Of a stretch of 64,000 nt of DNA, positions 24,756 through 34,032 are shown in pieces. Each line of letters begins with the position of its first letter. The first letter of the stretch is position 1. The DNA comes from Lachnospiraceae bacterium (GTDB lineage Bacteria; Bacillota; Clostridia; Lachnospirales; Lachnospiraceae). The notes beneath the pieces are model-generated. The model made no database searches and was not told where the DNA came from. It worked only from the letters and a program-made list of their open reading frames with translations. Location: NCBI GenBank assembly GCA_910575475.1, contig CAJTGD010000026.1, positions 1 to 64,000 on the forward strand, in the 5' to 3' direction. The position numbers and the translations under genes were made by a program.

Positions 24756-24935
24756 ATGAAATATGGTCATGCAGTGCTGGGGGAATCACCTGAATTGTAT
24801 CAAGAAGCAGCAGAATGGGGCAGGGAGCAAAAAAAAGAAAAAAATGAAAAAGCCAGAGCCATTATACGTGAAAGTCTGGCGCCTATGCTCGAAGAAAAAC
24901 GAAAAATACTTGCCAGCCGGCAAAACGGCAAATAA
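24756..24935 (+). CDS. Small charged coiled-coil protein
   Basis: 59 residues from ATG 24756, after AGGAGGTG. Roughly half is a Lys/Glu-rich helix (EWGREQKKEKNEKARAI), probably a coiled coil. It begins 12 bases after the JAB gene and was probably its partner (antitoxin, immunity protein or regulator). No family is recognised. Confidence 0.5.
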   Translation: MKYGHAVLGESPELYQEAAEWGREQKKEKNEKARAIIRESLAPMLEEKRKILASRQNGK

Positions 24936-24939
24936 AAAA

Positions 24940-25836
24940 TCATGTCCTGTTTTTTTCGTAGATTAACTTTGCCTGTTCCGCTACCGATTCTTTCAGATGG
25001 GCAGGTGAAAGGATATCTACCCGGGTTCCGAAGGACAGCAGAAACCCGATCAGCCACGAATCCTCCGGCATGTTCGCGGAGACGATCAAATCCCCATTCT
25101 CCTGCCGCTGGATCTGTGTTTTATCGAACTCATCATAGACGCGGTATGACATTTCTTTCGGAAAACGAAGCGTGACCTTCGGATATTCCCCTTCGAAGGT
25201 CTCGATCGGTCCCGGAGGATTCAGCTGCGAAAACCCTTCCTCCAACACCTCCAGTTCTAAAATACGGTTTAATTTGAAGACGCGCCAGTCCTGCTTTTCC
25301 GTGCAAAATGCCTGCAGATACCATGCCTTTGCTTTGTAGACAAGCTTATAGGGCTGTACGGTTCTTTCGCGGATCTCTTCGTAAGAGCCTGCGTAACGGA
25401 GCTTCACATTTCTGCGGCGGATCACGGCTGATCTTAGAAGCTCGAAGGTTTCATTGTCATATCCGGGATTTCCCCATCTGGAAAAATCCACTTCAAGCCA
25501 ATTCTCCGAATGGAGCTGAAACAATGCGGACAGCTTTTGTAAGGTCCGGCTGCCGTCCATATTCCGGGTGATATGGATGCTCTGCAATGCCGCAAGGATT
25601 TCCTGCTTTTCAGTCTCGGACAGAATGGTCTTGTCCAGGACAAAGTCATTCAGTAAATGAATCCCGCCGTTTCTGCCTGTTTCCGTATAAACGGGAATGC
25701 CTGCTCCGCTCAGGGCGTCGATATCTCTGTAGATCGTTCGGACCGATACCTCGAATTTTTCCGCCAATTCCGGGGCGGTAGCCTGGCCCTTATCAAGTAA
25801 ATGGTATAGGATCTTAAATAATCTGCTTTCCTGCAT
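24940..25836 (-). CDS. HTH/WYL-domain transcriptional regulator
   Basis: 298 residues. The N-terminal HTH_11 winged helix (ATAPELAEKFEVSVRTIYRDI) is followed by a central WYL domain (about 135-215, with KAWYLQAFC and DWRVFKLNRI) and a C-terminal WCX-like extension. WYL proteins regulate transcription and may sense ligands. It converges on the small coiled-coil gene with 4 bases between the stops. Confidence 0.87.
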   Translation of the reverse strand: MQESRLFKILYHLLDKGQATAPELAEKFEVSVRTIYRDIDALSGAGIPVYTETGRNGGIHLLNDFVLDKTILSETEKQEILAALQSIHITRNMDGSRTLQKLSALFQLHSENWLEVDFSRWGNPGYDNETFELLRSAVIRRRNVKLRYAGSYEEIRERTVQPYKLVYKAKAWYLQAFCTEKQDWRVFKLNRILELEVLEEGFSQLNPPGPIETFEGEYPKVTLRFPKEMSYRVYDEFDKTQIQRQENGDLIVSANMPEDSWLIGFLLSFGTRVDILSPAHLKESVAEQAKLIYEKNRT

Positions 25837-25891
25837 CTGTGTTACCTCTTATTTTTCATCAGGGGAAGTTGTTCAGATTTCGGAAAGCAGA

Positions 25892-26164
25892 CTAAAACAA
25901 ATCGCTGTGTGTTCCGGTTCTGGTTAATGTCAAAGTTAATATATTCTGTTCAATTTTATATATGAGCAGCCAGTCAGGAGTGATGTGGCATTCCCTGTGT
26001 CCCTCATAACAGCCGGATAGACTGTGATCCTTATACCTTAACGGGAGTGGCTGCTCGCTGCTTAAAATACTCAGTACATCTTGCAGTAATTGCGGATTAT
26101 ATCCGCGTTTGATGATTGTCTTATAATCTTTTTTAAATTTAGTAGAATACCGTATGTCAAGCAT
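25892..26164 (-). CDS. yafQ: YafQ-family mRNA interferase toxin
   Basis: 90 residues, the usual YafQ size. MLDIRYSTKFKKDYK, DHSLSGCYEGHRECHITPDW and a C-terminal RTGTHSDLF carry the histidines and aspartate of the YafQ/RelE active site. It should cleave ribosome-bound mRNA when freed from its antitoxin. It overlaps the DinJ gene by 8 bases, as is usual for such pairs. Catalytic residues appear complete. Confidence 0.9.
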   Translation of the reverse strand: MLDIRYSTKFKKDYKTIIKRGYNPQLLQDVLSILSSEQPLPLRYKDHSLSGCYEGHRECHITPDWLLIYKIEQNILTLTLTRTGTHSDLF

Positions 26165-26423
26165 TTAAGTCCTCCATCAATTCATCCACACTGTGAAATG
26201 ACTTGCTGAGATTTCTTCCGTGGTTTACATCGTCAATGGCTGCGCGGGTTTCTGCATTAGGTACATCAAGGGCTATTTCAAAAGGGATTTTCTGCTGGCG
26301 GACCATTGTCTTAGCAAAAATATTGAAAGCTGTTGACATATTCAATCCTAATTCATTGCAAAGCCGGTCAAATTGATGCTTCAATGTTTCATCCATTCTT
26401 ATATTTACATTTGTCTGAGCCAT
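26157..26423 (-). CDS. dinJ: RelB/DinJ-family antitoxin
   Basis: 88 residues from ATG 26423, where MAQTNVNIRMDE begins the RelB/DinJ ribbon-helix-helix domain; a longer upstream frame is not needed. The C-terminal part (SKSFHSVDELMEDLNA) should bind and block the YafQ toxin. A good minus-strand promoter, TTGACA (26532-26537), 17-base spacer, TACAAT (26509-26514), precedes it. Autoregulation by the pair is typical of the family. Confidence 0.9.
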   Translation of the reverse strand: MAQTNVNIRMDETLKHQFDRLCNELGLNMSTAFNIFAKTMVRQQKIPFEIALDVPNAETRAAIDDVNHGRNLSKSFHSVDELMEDLNA

Positions 26424-26508
26424 AATTTTTACCTCACTTTTTCTAAAACGAACAATTGACTCCAGGAAATAAATATTATAGTTATTTACTGCAGGGGTTT
26501 GTGTGCAC

Positions 26509-26537
26509 ATTGTATCAAATATTATTTATAATGTCAA
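26509..26537 (-). promoter_or_regulatory. Promoter of the dinJ-yafQ operon
   Basis: Minus-strand TTGACA (26532-26537), 17 bases, TACAAT (26509-26514). Confidence 0.75.
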
Positions 26538-26659
26538 TAATATGCTTAGACTTCGCGGCCTTGAAAGGACGTCGTATATCTGTCGGTTTACATGACGCCA
26601 TTATTATGATTGTATAAAGCCCGCCGTTATGTCATAATAGAAGCAGAGGTGAACATGCC

Positions 26660-27325
26660 ATGCACATTTTAATCGTAGAAGATGAATCTGCTATCCGTCA
26701 GGAGCTGAGGCTCCTTCTTGAAAATGCCCTGTACCGGGTGACTGCCCTGGATGATTTTACAGACGTGCCGGAACAGGTGCTGTCCTGCGGCCCGGACCTG
26801 GTGCTGCTGGATCTGAACCTGCCGGGAGAATCCGGATTTGACATCTGCACCAGGATCCGCGCTTCATCGGAGGTTCCGATCATCTTTGTGACCAGCAGGA
26901 CCGATTCCATGGATGAACTGACCGGCCTGATGAAGGGCGGGGACGACTATATCACCAAGCCCTTCCAGGCGCCGATCCTGCTGGCGCATATCGCGGCGGT
27001 CCTGAAGCGCGCTGCGCGGGAGGGTACAGAAGTGACAAAGCTTACCCACAAAGGGGCAGAGCTGGATATCGCGCGGGGTAGCCTTTCTTTCTGCGGGCAG
27101 GTGGTAGAATTGACCAAAAATGAATTAAAGATCATGCATTATCTGTTCCTGAACAAGGAAAAAATCGTTTCCCGGGCGAACCTGATCGAGTACCTCTGGG
27201 ATAATCAGGTCTTTATTGATGATAATACCCTGAGCGTCAATATGACCCGGATCCGCGCAAAACTGGAGCAGGCCGGGATGCATGATTTTATCAGGACCAA
27301 GAGAGGGATGGGGTATTCGATATGA
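26660..27325 (+). CDS. OmpR-type response regulator (BceR-like)
   Basis: 221 residues: receiver domain (MHILIVEDES, phospho-acceptor Asp in LVLLDLNLPG, about residue 54; Lys in ITKPF) and a winged-helix DNA-binding domain. It is followed with an ATGA overlap by a histidine kinase and, after a Fic fragment, a BceAB-type transporter, so it likely controls antimicrobial-peptide resistance. Confidence 0.92.
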   Translation: MHILIVEDESAIRQELRLLLENALYRVTALDDFTDVPEQVLSCGPDLVLLDLNLPGESGFDICTRIRASSEVPIIFVTSRTDSMDELTGLMKGGDDYITKPFQAPILLAHIAAVLKRAAREGTEVTKLTHKGAELDIARGSLSFCGQVVELTKNELKIMHYLFLNKEKIVSRANLIEYLWDNQVFIDDNTLSVNMTRIRAKLEQAGMHDFIRTKRGMGYSI

Positions 27326-28506
27326 TCCGCGGGGCAATGAAAAAGGAACTGCATAGGGAAGAGGGTTCTCTGCCTTTCGGCGCTTTCCTGAAGGATAGGC
27401 TCCTTCTTTTTCTCCTGCATATCACCTGCATGCTGGTGCTCACCGGCTACCTCCTTCTCACAGGATACCCATGGGATTCCTGCGCCCTCATTCTGATCTG
27501 CTGGCTTCTGATCCTGACCGCCTGGACACTGTATGATTATCATGACCGAAAAACATATTTCTCGAAGATAGGGCATGTGCTGGACAAGGTGGATCAGAGA
27601 TTCCTGCTGGGTGAACTGATGCCGGGATCTCCGCGTATCGAGGACAGGCTGTACCGGGAGATGATCCGCCGGTCCAATAAGTCCGTCATCGAACGGATCC
27701 GCCGGGTGGAGGAGGAACAGCGGGAATACCGGGAGTACATCGAAAGCTGGGTCCATGAGATCAAGGCCCCGATCACCAGTATATCCCTGATGTGCGAGAA
27801 CCGAAGAGCGGAACGGAGATATCCGGAGTCCCTCAGCGAAAAGGCGGGCAGGGCTGACAGAATGAATGAAAACGATGCAGGCTGGGCACAGGCGGACTGC
27901 CCGGAGACGGGCGCGCCGGAAAACCAGAACGCGGCAATCCGGCAGATCGCGCTGGAAAATCAGAAGGTAGAGAATTATGTAGATATGGCGCTGTACTATG
28001 CCCGTTCGGATGAGGTATACAAGGATTATGTGATTCGGGAGACTGATCTGCAGACAACTGCGGAGGAGGCAGTGCTGAAAAATAAATATTACCTGATCCA
28101 GAATCAGATCCAGGTAGAAGTCCGGTGCGGAGAAGAAAAGGTATATACAGACCGGAAATGGATCCTGTTCATTCTGAATCAGCTGATCCTGAACTGTACA
28201 AAATATAGAGCAAAGGAAAACGCCCGCATCCGGATCACTGCGAAAGCCCTTCCGAATGGTGTTCATCTGCTTGTAGAGGATAACGGCGCAGGGATCAAAA
28301 AGGAAGAACTGCCGCGTATCTTTGAAAAAGGTTTTACCGGGACCAATGGGCGTAAGAATGACCGGGCTACGGGGATGGGACTGTACCTCTGCCGGAAGCT
28401 GTGCGGGAAATTAGGGATAGAGATTGACGCACGCTCAGAGTACGGAAACGGCACATGCATTGTGCTGGAATTTCCGATTAGCAGCTATGTCATAAACGAA
28501 GCATAG
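27322..28506 (+). CDS. Sensor histidine kinase (BceS-like)
   Basis: 394 residues. Two close N-terminal transmembrane helices (LLLFLLHITCMLVLTGYLL, then ALILICWLLILTAW) with almost no extracellular loop mark it as an intramembrane-sensing kinase of the BceS type. HEIKAPI carries the phospho-acceptor histidine, and the C-terminal ATPase has NQLILNCTKY, DNGAGI and GTNGRKNDRATGMGL. Such kinases sense their target through the ABC permease, fitting the transporter encoded at 29257. Confidence 0.92.
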   Translation: MIRGAMKKELHREEGSLPFGAFLKDRLLLFLLHITCMLVLTGYLLLTGYPWDSCALILICWLLILTAWTLYDYHDRKTYFSKIGHVLDKVDQRFLLGELMPGSPRIEDRLYREMIRRSNKSVIERIRRVEEEQREYREYIESWVHEIKAPITSISLMCENRRAERRYPESLSEKAGRADRMNENDAGWAQADCPETGAPENQNAAIRQIALENQKVENYVDMALYYARSDEVYKDYVIRETDLQTTAEEAVLKNKYYLIQNQIQVEVRCGEEKVYTDRKWILFILNQLILNCTKYRAKENARIRITAKALPNGVHLLVEDNGAGIKKEELPRIFEKGFTGTNGRKNDRATGMGLYLCRKLCGKLGIEIDARSEYGNGTCIVLEFPISSYVINEA

Positions 28507-28617
28507 AAGAAAAGAACATGCCGCATTGCTTCGGCATAACGGCACGAAATTTTCATAAACTTATTTGGCAGTGAGAATGGATGCTTGACGATTGAATTAT
28601 GAGCCTGTTTAGAAGGG

Positions 28618-28986
28618 ATGATAACGATGGCATTGGAAAATATAGATAAAATGCCACAGTCCACGTTTGACGAGATCATCGAAAAATATGTGGAGATGAA
28701 TATCGCGCATCCTTTCCGGGAAGGAAATGGACGGAGCGCCAGGATCTGGCTGGACCAGATCTTGAAAAAAGAGCTGCGCCAGGTGATCGACTGGAGCAGG
28801 GTGGACAAGGAGGACTACCTTCTCGCCATGGAACGGAGCCCGATCCGGGATATCGAGATCAAGCATGTATTGAAGGTCGCTCTGACATCAGAGATCCATG
28901 ACAGGGATATCTATATGAAGGGGATCGATACCAGCTATTACTATGAAGGGTATACCACATTTAAGATGGAGGAATTGAAAGACTGA
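28618..28986 (+). pseudogene. C-terminal fragment of a Fic-family protein
   Basis: About 120 residues that match only the C-terminal half of Fic/Doc proteins. The catalytic motif [12 protein letters not shown] (about residue 37) is complete, but the ~80-100 residues that normally precede it are missing, so the AMPylation fold is probably incomplete. It lies between the BceRS-like and BceAB-like genes in the same direction. It may be a remnant inserted here. Confidence 0.6.
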
Positions 28987-29184
28987 CCGCCATGTCACAG
29001 AAAACTTCCCACCTGTACGTTTGGAAATCTTTCGAAAATGTAAGATAATTGTAAGCGAACCTGATACAATCCATCACCAGAATCTGTTACGATCAAGTTA
29101 TACTCACGGCTGACGAAATCTGCTGTGAGTATCGCGCCAGCCGTAGCTGCAAAGCAATATATTTCCTCATACGGCTGTGCGCAT

Positions 29185-29232
29185 CATATGATACTGAGCT
29201 GCAGATTTATCTGGCGCTCAGTATACCATATG
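29185..29232 (+). promoter_or_regulatory. Leader hairpin before the BceAB-like genes
   Basis: CATATGATACTGAGC (29185-29199) pairs with GCTCAGTATACCATATG (29216-29232) with a 2-3 base bulge. It sits just upstream of the ribosome binding site, so a control or operator role is possible. A second imperfect hairpin (ACTCAC/GTGAGT) lies at about 29104-29132. Apart from these, 28987-29256 has no gene. Confidence 0.4.
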
Positions 29233-29256
29233 GTTTCGAAGGGAGAGTGACAGACA

Positions 29257-30024
29257 ATGAAAGACTACATCCGGATCTGTGATGTGGAGAAGTATTATGG
29301 AAACGGCGCAAATGTGACAAAGGCGGTGGACCGTGTCAGCTTTACGGTGGAAAAAGGCGAATTTGTCGGTGTGATGGGGGCTTCCGGCAGCGGGAAAACA
29401 ACCCTGCTCAACATGCTGTCCACCATTGACAGCGTAACAGCCGGGCATATCTACTACGGTGACACCGACATTACAGAACTCAAAGAGGATCAGCTGGCGG
29501 ATTTCCGCAAGGAGAATCTGGGCTTTGTATTCCAGGACTACAACCTCCTGGATACGCTGACCATTGAGGAAAATATCATGCTGGCCATGACGCTCCAGCA
29601 TAAAGGCCGCCGGGAGATCCAGGAAGAGTGTGAGAACATGCTGAACCTCCTGGGCATTGCGGACGTCCGCGGACAGTTCCCCTATCAGGTATCCGGCGGG
29701 CAGAAGCAGCGGTGCGCCTGCGCCAGGGCGCTGATCAACCATCCCCGGCTCCTGTTGGCGGATGAGCCTACCGGGGCCCTGGATTCCAGGTCGTCCCAGA
29801 CCCTTTTGGAGACCTTTACGAAGATGAACCGGGCGCTTTCGGCCACTATTTTCATGGTGACTCATGACGCGTTTTCCGCCAGTTATTGTTCCCGGATCTT
29901 ATTTTTGAAGGACGGACGCATTTTCCATGAACTGGTCCGGGGGGAGCAGGATCGGCGCGGCTTCCTGAACCAGATCCTGGATGTACTGTCCCTGACAGGA
30001 GGTGAAGTCTCCGATGCTCGCTAA
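29257..30024 (+). CDS. ABC transporter ATP-binding protein (BceA-like)
   Basis: 255 residues with GASGSGKTTLL (Walker A), VSGGQKQRCACARAL (signature), LLLADEPTGALD (Walker B) and a switch histidine. The Q-loop LGFVFQDYNLLD is typical of the MacB/BceA group. It energises the large FtsX-type permease encoded next, with which it overlaps by 11 bases. The pair is expected to remove peptide antibiotics such as bacitracin from their lipid targets. Confidence 0.95.
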   Translation: MKDYIRICDVEKYYGNGANVTKAVDRVSFTVEKGEFVGVMGASGSGKTTLLNMLSTIDSVTAGHIYYGDTDITELKEDQLADFRKENLGFVFQDYNLLDTLTIEENIMLAMTLQHKGRREIQEECENMLNLLGIADVRGQFPYQVSGGQKQRCACARALINHPRLLLADEPTGALDSRSSQTLLETFTKMNRALSATIFMVTHDAFSASYCSRILFLKDGRIFHELVRGEQDRRGFLNQILDVLSLTGGEVSDAR

Positions 30025-32083
30025 GCTCGCCTTCCGCAATGTCAAACGATCCGCCAGGGACTACCTGGTCTATTTTCTGACCATGACCTTTGTGACCGCG
30101 CTGATGTTTGCCTTCAACACCGTCATTTTTTCCAAAGACCTGCAGGGCAGAGTCAGCGATGTGGATATGATGCAGATGCTGATCATCCTGGCAACCGTAT
30201 TCGTGGTGATCATCATTGCCTGGCTGATCAACTATATGGTGCGGTTCATGCTCGGCAAAAGAAGCCGGGAGTTTGGAACCTATCTGCTGCTGGGCATGCG
30301 CAAAAAAACGATCGCCCGCCTGTACATGCGGGAAAATGCGGCTCTCGGCATGGGGGCATTTTTCTGCGGCCTGGTGCTGGGAATCCTTCTGCAGCAGATT
30401 TTATTGTCCATCCTGTACGGCATGCTCCAGGAAACGTATCACCTGCAGATCGTTCTGGATCTCCGGTGCCTTCTGATGACGGCATCCTGCTATGGGGGCT
30501 GCTATATCCTGGCATTGCTCCGCTGCTCCCGGAAATTCCGGAAAATGAACATCCGGGAGCTGATGTACGCGGGGCAGCAGAATGAAGAGATCAGGGAATC
30601 CCATGAAGCGCTGAAAAAATGGCTGTTTCCGGCATCCATCCTGCTGTTGTTTCTCCTGGGATACAAGCTGTTTTTCGGAGAAACGTGGAGTACGGGAGAT
30701 ATTCTGCTGTTCCTGGTGTCTCTGGTTTTCGCGATCTACCTGTTTTATATGGGACTGTCCTCCTGGATCGTCTGCTATGTGAGAAAAAAAGGCAGTGCCG
30801 TTTACAAAGGGGAAAACCTGTTTCTCCTGCGGCAGTTTTCCTCCAAGGTAAAGACCATGCAGTTTACGATGGGGACGCTGACCGCATTGTTTGCCATCGC
30901 GCTTCTTGGCTGTGCGTTTGCCATGATGTTTTCGGATTACCAGAACCAGATGCTGGAGCAGAAATTTCCTTTTGATGTGCAGGTATTCAGTGAGAGGACG
31001 GATGAGGATTTTGCAAAGGAGCTGGAAGTGCTGGAGCAGGAAACACAGATCCATGACGCATACCCATATCCGATCTACCAGAACGGTACCATGGAGATGA
31101 ATATATGGCTGAGTACGCATCTGCGTATCTTTGATGATTCCTTCCGCAAGGCCGACGGAACGCCGGATCTGAAAAAGATCAAGGAAGAGGCTGGCGGCTG
31201 TTACGGAACCTATGATACCTATATAGGTCTTTCGACATACAACCATCTGCGCGGGATGCTGGGCTATCCTGCGGTCTCATTAAAAGAAGGGGAATACCTG
31301 ATCCACCTCAAGGAACGGATTTATCAGGAGACAGGAGATTTTTCCGGGGAGCTCTCTGTCAGAGGGAAGGATGGGGAGCTTTTCTGCGCCGGATACCGGA
31401 CGGAACCATTTTCCCAGGACGGGCACAATGGGGCGGATTACCTGATCGTGATCCCGGACAGCGAGACGGAGGCAATGGACGTATTTTACAGAGAGCTTGC
31501 CGTGGATATTGAGGGGGAGGCTCCGAAGGATCTGGGAAAACGTCTGGATGATCTGGCAGAATTGTCGGAGGATGAGATTCAGGACATGATGGGGCATATG
31601 TACCTGGACGAAACAAGTATGGGATGCGGAACGGATACGATGGTGGTCTACTATACGAAATATCTGGTCCGCGACAACCTGATCCCGGAGGTGAAGTATA
31701 TGCTTTCCTCTATCATCTTCCCGCTGTTTTATATCGGTCTGGTGTTCCTGTGCGTGGCCCTGACCGTGCTGTCCGTACAGCAGCTCAGCGACTCCGCAAA
31801 ATACCGGTTCCGGTACGGGGTGCTGCAGAAGATCGGGATCAAGAAAAAGAAGCTTGCGGCCGTGGTATGGAAGCAGCTGTTCATGTATTTCCTGTGTCCG
31901 GCGCTGTTTGCCGCGGTGCTCAGCGGAGTCGTCATCATCTTTGCCAGTGCGATGTTTGTCGCTTCCACCGGGGTGCATACCTTTGTACTGCAGTATTTCA
32001 TGACGGCATTTCTGCTGTTCTTCGGGATCTATGCGATCTACTTTACGGCGACCTATGTAGGATTTCTGAGGAATGTGGAATAA
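30014..32083 (+). CDS. FtsX-type ABC permease (BceB-like)
   Basis: 689 residues from ATG 30014 (AGGAGG at 29998-30003; a GTG at 30002 also lies in frame). About 10 transmembrane segments flank a large extracellular domain (about 300-560), which is the BceB architecture. It forms a resistance/sensing module with the ATPase upstream and the BceRS-like two-component system. Conserved FtsX helices are seen at both ends. Confidence 0.92.
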   Translation: MLAKLAFRNVKRSARDYLVYFLTMTFVTALMFAFNTVIFSKDLQGRVSDVDMMQMLIILATVFVVIIIAWLINYMVRFMLGKRSREFGTYLLLGMRKKTIARLYMRENAALGMGAFFCGLVLGILLQQILLSILYGMLQETYHLQIVLDLRCLLMTASCYGGCYILALLRCSRKFRKMNIRELMYAGQQNEEIRESHEALKKWLFPASILLLFLLGYKLFFGETWSTGDILLFLVSLVFAIYLFYMGLSSWIVCYVRKKGSAVYKGENLFLLRQFSSKVKTMQFTMGTLTALFAIALLGCAFAMMFSDYQNQMLEQKFPFDVQVFSERTDEDFAKELEVLEQETQIHDAYPYPIYQNGTMEMNIWLSTHLRIFDDSFRKADGTPDLKKIKEEAGGCYGTYDTYIGLSTYNHLRGMLGYPAVSLKEGEYLIHLKERIYQETGDFSGELSVRGKDGELFCAGYRTEPFSQDGHNGADYLIVIPDSETEAMDVFYRELAVDIEGEAPKDLGKRLDDLAELSEDEIQDMMGHMYLDETSMGCGTDTMVVYYTKYLVRDNLIPEVKYMLSSIIFPLFYIGLVFLCVALTVLSVQQLSDSAKYRFRYGVLQKIGIKKKKLAAVVWKQLFMYFLCPALFAAVLSGVVIIFASAMFVASTGVHTFVLQYFMTAFLLFFGIYAIYFTATYVGFLRNVE

Positions 32084-32102
32084 GGAACTGCCCGCCTTCT
32101 GC

Positions 32103-32918
32103 TTAAAAGATATATCTCTCACCGGGAGCAAACATGTGGAAAGCCTGTCCGGGGCTGAACCGGTATAAGCAGTCCACGAAGTAGGCCGGGCTGAGTCCGT
32201 TGCCCGCATACAGGTCAAAATGCATGGGCACAAGCAGCCGTGCATGGATTTCCTGTGCCAGCAGTACGGCCTCTTCCGCGTTCATATTTCCGATAATGTC
32301 ATTTTGCAGTTTATAGTAGTCTCTTCCGTTGACCGGAACCATCAGGATATCCACCCCGTCGATCTGCTCTGCAAGGCCGTCGTAGATGCAGCAGTCCCCG
32401 GAGTGGAACAGGGTGGTGCTGCCGAAGGTCATCCGATACCCCAGTTCTTTATAATTTCCAGATTCATCGGTATGCAGCTCTTCGTGGGCCGCCGCGACAG
32501 GTGTGACACTGCAGGGGCCGAGAGACAGTTTCTGCCCGGCGGCAGCGCTCATGATACGGGAATCGTCTACCCCGTAGGAGCAGATATTTTCACGGATCGG
32601 CGCCGGAACAATGAATACCGCTTTGGTGTTGTGCGCGGCAAGAGCGCGCAGCGTGTCCGGATCCGCATGGTCCGTATGGTCATGGGTACAAAATACATAG
32701 TCTACAAAATCCAGCTCCTCCGGCAGGATGGGGATGTCATACCTGCGCGTCCAATCTGCGTCCTGCATTCCGTGATGGCGGTCGATGGAATCCGACAGAT
32801 AAGGGTCGATGAGATAAAAGTGGTCACGGTATCGGATCAAAAATCCTTCCTGCCCCAGATAAAACATTGCGATCTGCTCTTCCGTCAGACGGGTGTTCAA
32901 AATCTGTTCTTTTGTCAT
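32103..32918 (-). CDS. UlaG-like metallo-beta-lactamase hydrolase
   Basis: 271 residues from ATG 32918; GGAGG lies upstream, and a longer frame to 33167 is not needed. THDHTDHADPDT is the Zn/Mn-binding HxHxDH motif, and FHSGD and VPMHFDLY provide later ligands. The family includes UlaG, the L-ascorbate-6-phosphate lactonase, so it may open a sugar-acid lactone. It diverges from a polyol dehydrogenase operon about 100 bases away, which suggests a shared catabolic role. Confidence 0.82.
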   Translation of the reverse strand: MTKEQILNTRLTEEQIAMFYLGQEGFLIRYRDHFYLIDPYLSDSIDRHHGMQDADWTRRYDIPILPEELDFVDYVFCTHDHTDHADPDTLRALAAHNTKAVFIVPAPIRENICSYGVDDSRIMSAAAGQKLSLGPCSVTPVAAAHEELHTDESGNYKELGYRMTFGSTTLFHSGDCCIYDGLAEQIDGVDILMVPVNGRDYYKLQNDIIGNMNAEEAVLLAQEIHARLLVPMHFDLYAGNGLSPAYFVDCLYRFSPGQAFHMFAPGERYIF

Positions 32919-33015
32919 ATGGAAACCTCCTGAATGTATCTTAAATTGTTTGTTGCTTATTATATTACAGCGTGATAAAATCGGCAATAAGTAAAAGAAA
33001 AAGGATGTGAAAAAG

Positions 33016-34032
33016 ATGAAAGCAATCGTGATCAGGGAACCTGGATGTGTCGCTCTGGAGGAAAAAGCCATTCCCGAACCCCAGCCCGGATTTGTGCGGG
33101 TCCGGGTGAAGGCGGCGGCAATCTGTGCCACGGATCTGGAGGTGATCGACGGGAACATTCCGGCCAATTATCCCATTACGCCGGGACATGAGTGGAGCGG
33201 CATTGTGGATGCCGCCGGAAGCAGGGAGGATGAGTCCTGGATCGGAAAAAGAGTGGTGGGAAGCAACGACGTGGTCTGCCTGAAATGCGACGCCTGCAGA
33301 AGCGGCAATTGGCGGTACTGCAGTGAATTTGAGGAGATCGGCTTCCGCCGGGACGGGGCCTATGCGGAATACGTGATCGTTCCGGCTTATGGTCTCTGCG
33401 AACTGCCGGAGCAGGTTTCTTTTGTCCACGGGGCGCTGTGCGAACCCCTGGGAGTTGCCCTGGGTACTCTGGAAAAGGCGGGAGCCAGGCTGGGAGATAC
33501 GCTTACGATCATCGGGGCCGGCTCCATCGGTCTGTGCATCCTTGCGGCCGCGAAGGCTATGGGGATGCGGGAGATCGTTGTTGCGGCCGCTACCCGGAGA
33601 CGGCTTGCCATTGCGGAGCAGATGGGGGCGGCATACACGGTCGCGACAGCGGAACAGAATCTGCTGGAGGAGATGAAAAAGCTGCGGCCTGCCGGAACCG
33701 ATGTGGTAATCGACGCCACCGGGATCGAAAGCTGTATCCAGCAGAGCCTGAAGCTGGCGAGAAAAGGCGGAACGGTGGCGCTTGCAGGTTATGGCAGGGG
33801 AAAGGTCATGCATATCCGCATGGACGACATCCATATCAACAACCTGCGCCTGATCGGGGCCGGCAACAACTGGAACCAGCATGGAAAGGCAGTCGCCATG
33901 ATGGCCGGCGGACTGGTGGATATCGAGCATTTTGCGACTGACCGGATCCGGCTGGAGGAATTCGCCCACGGTCTGGAGTTGGCAAGAAAGCGCCCGGAAG
34001 GCTTTTTGAAGGCGGTGTTTGTAGATGAATAG
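33016..34032 (+). CDS. Zinc-dependent medium-chain alcohol/polyol dehydrogenase
   Basis: 338 residues from ATG 33016. The catalytic zinc ligands lie in CATDLE and GHEWSG, the four structural-zinc cysteines in CLKCDACRSGNWRYC, and the NAD(P) fold in GAGSIGLC. This is the GatD/sorbitol dehydrogenase group, which oxidises a secondary hydroxyl of polyols or sugar acids. Its end overlaps the FGGY kinase by 8 bases. Confidence 0.9.
   Translation: MKAIVIREPGCVALEEKAIPEPQPGFVRVRVKAAAICATDLEVIDGNIPANYPITPGHEWSGIVDAAGSREDESWIGKRVVGSNDVVCLKCDACRSGNWRYCSEFEEIGFRRDGAYAEYVIVPAYGLCELPEQVSFVHGALCEPLGVALGTLEKAGARLGDTLTIIGAGSIGLCILAAAKAMGMREIVVAAATRRRLAIAEQMGAAYTVATAEQNLLEEMKKLRPAGTDVVIDATGIESCIQQSLKLARKGGTVALAGYGRGKVMHIRMDDIHINNLRLIGAGNNWNQHGKAVAMMAGGLVDIEHFATDRIRLEEFAHGLELARKRPEGFLKAVFVDE

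Noticed and set aside
33438-33941. Alternative frame inside the alcohol dehydrogenase gene
   Set aside because: Shadow of the real gene; composition is biased to Arg/Gly/Cys and no domain is seen.
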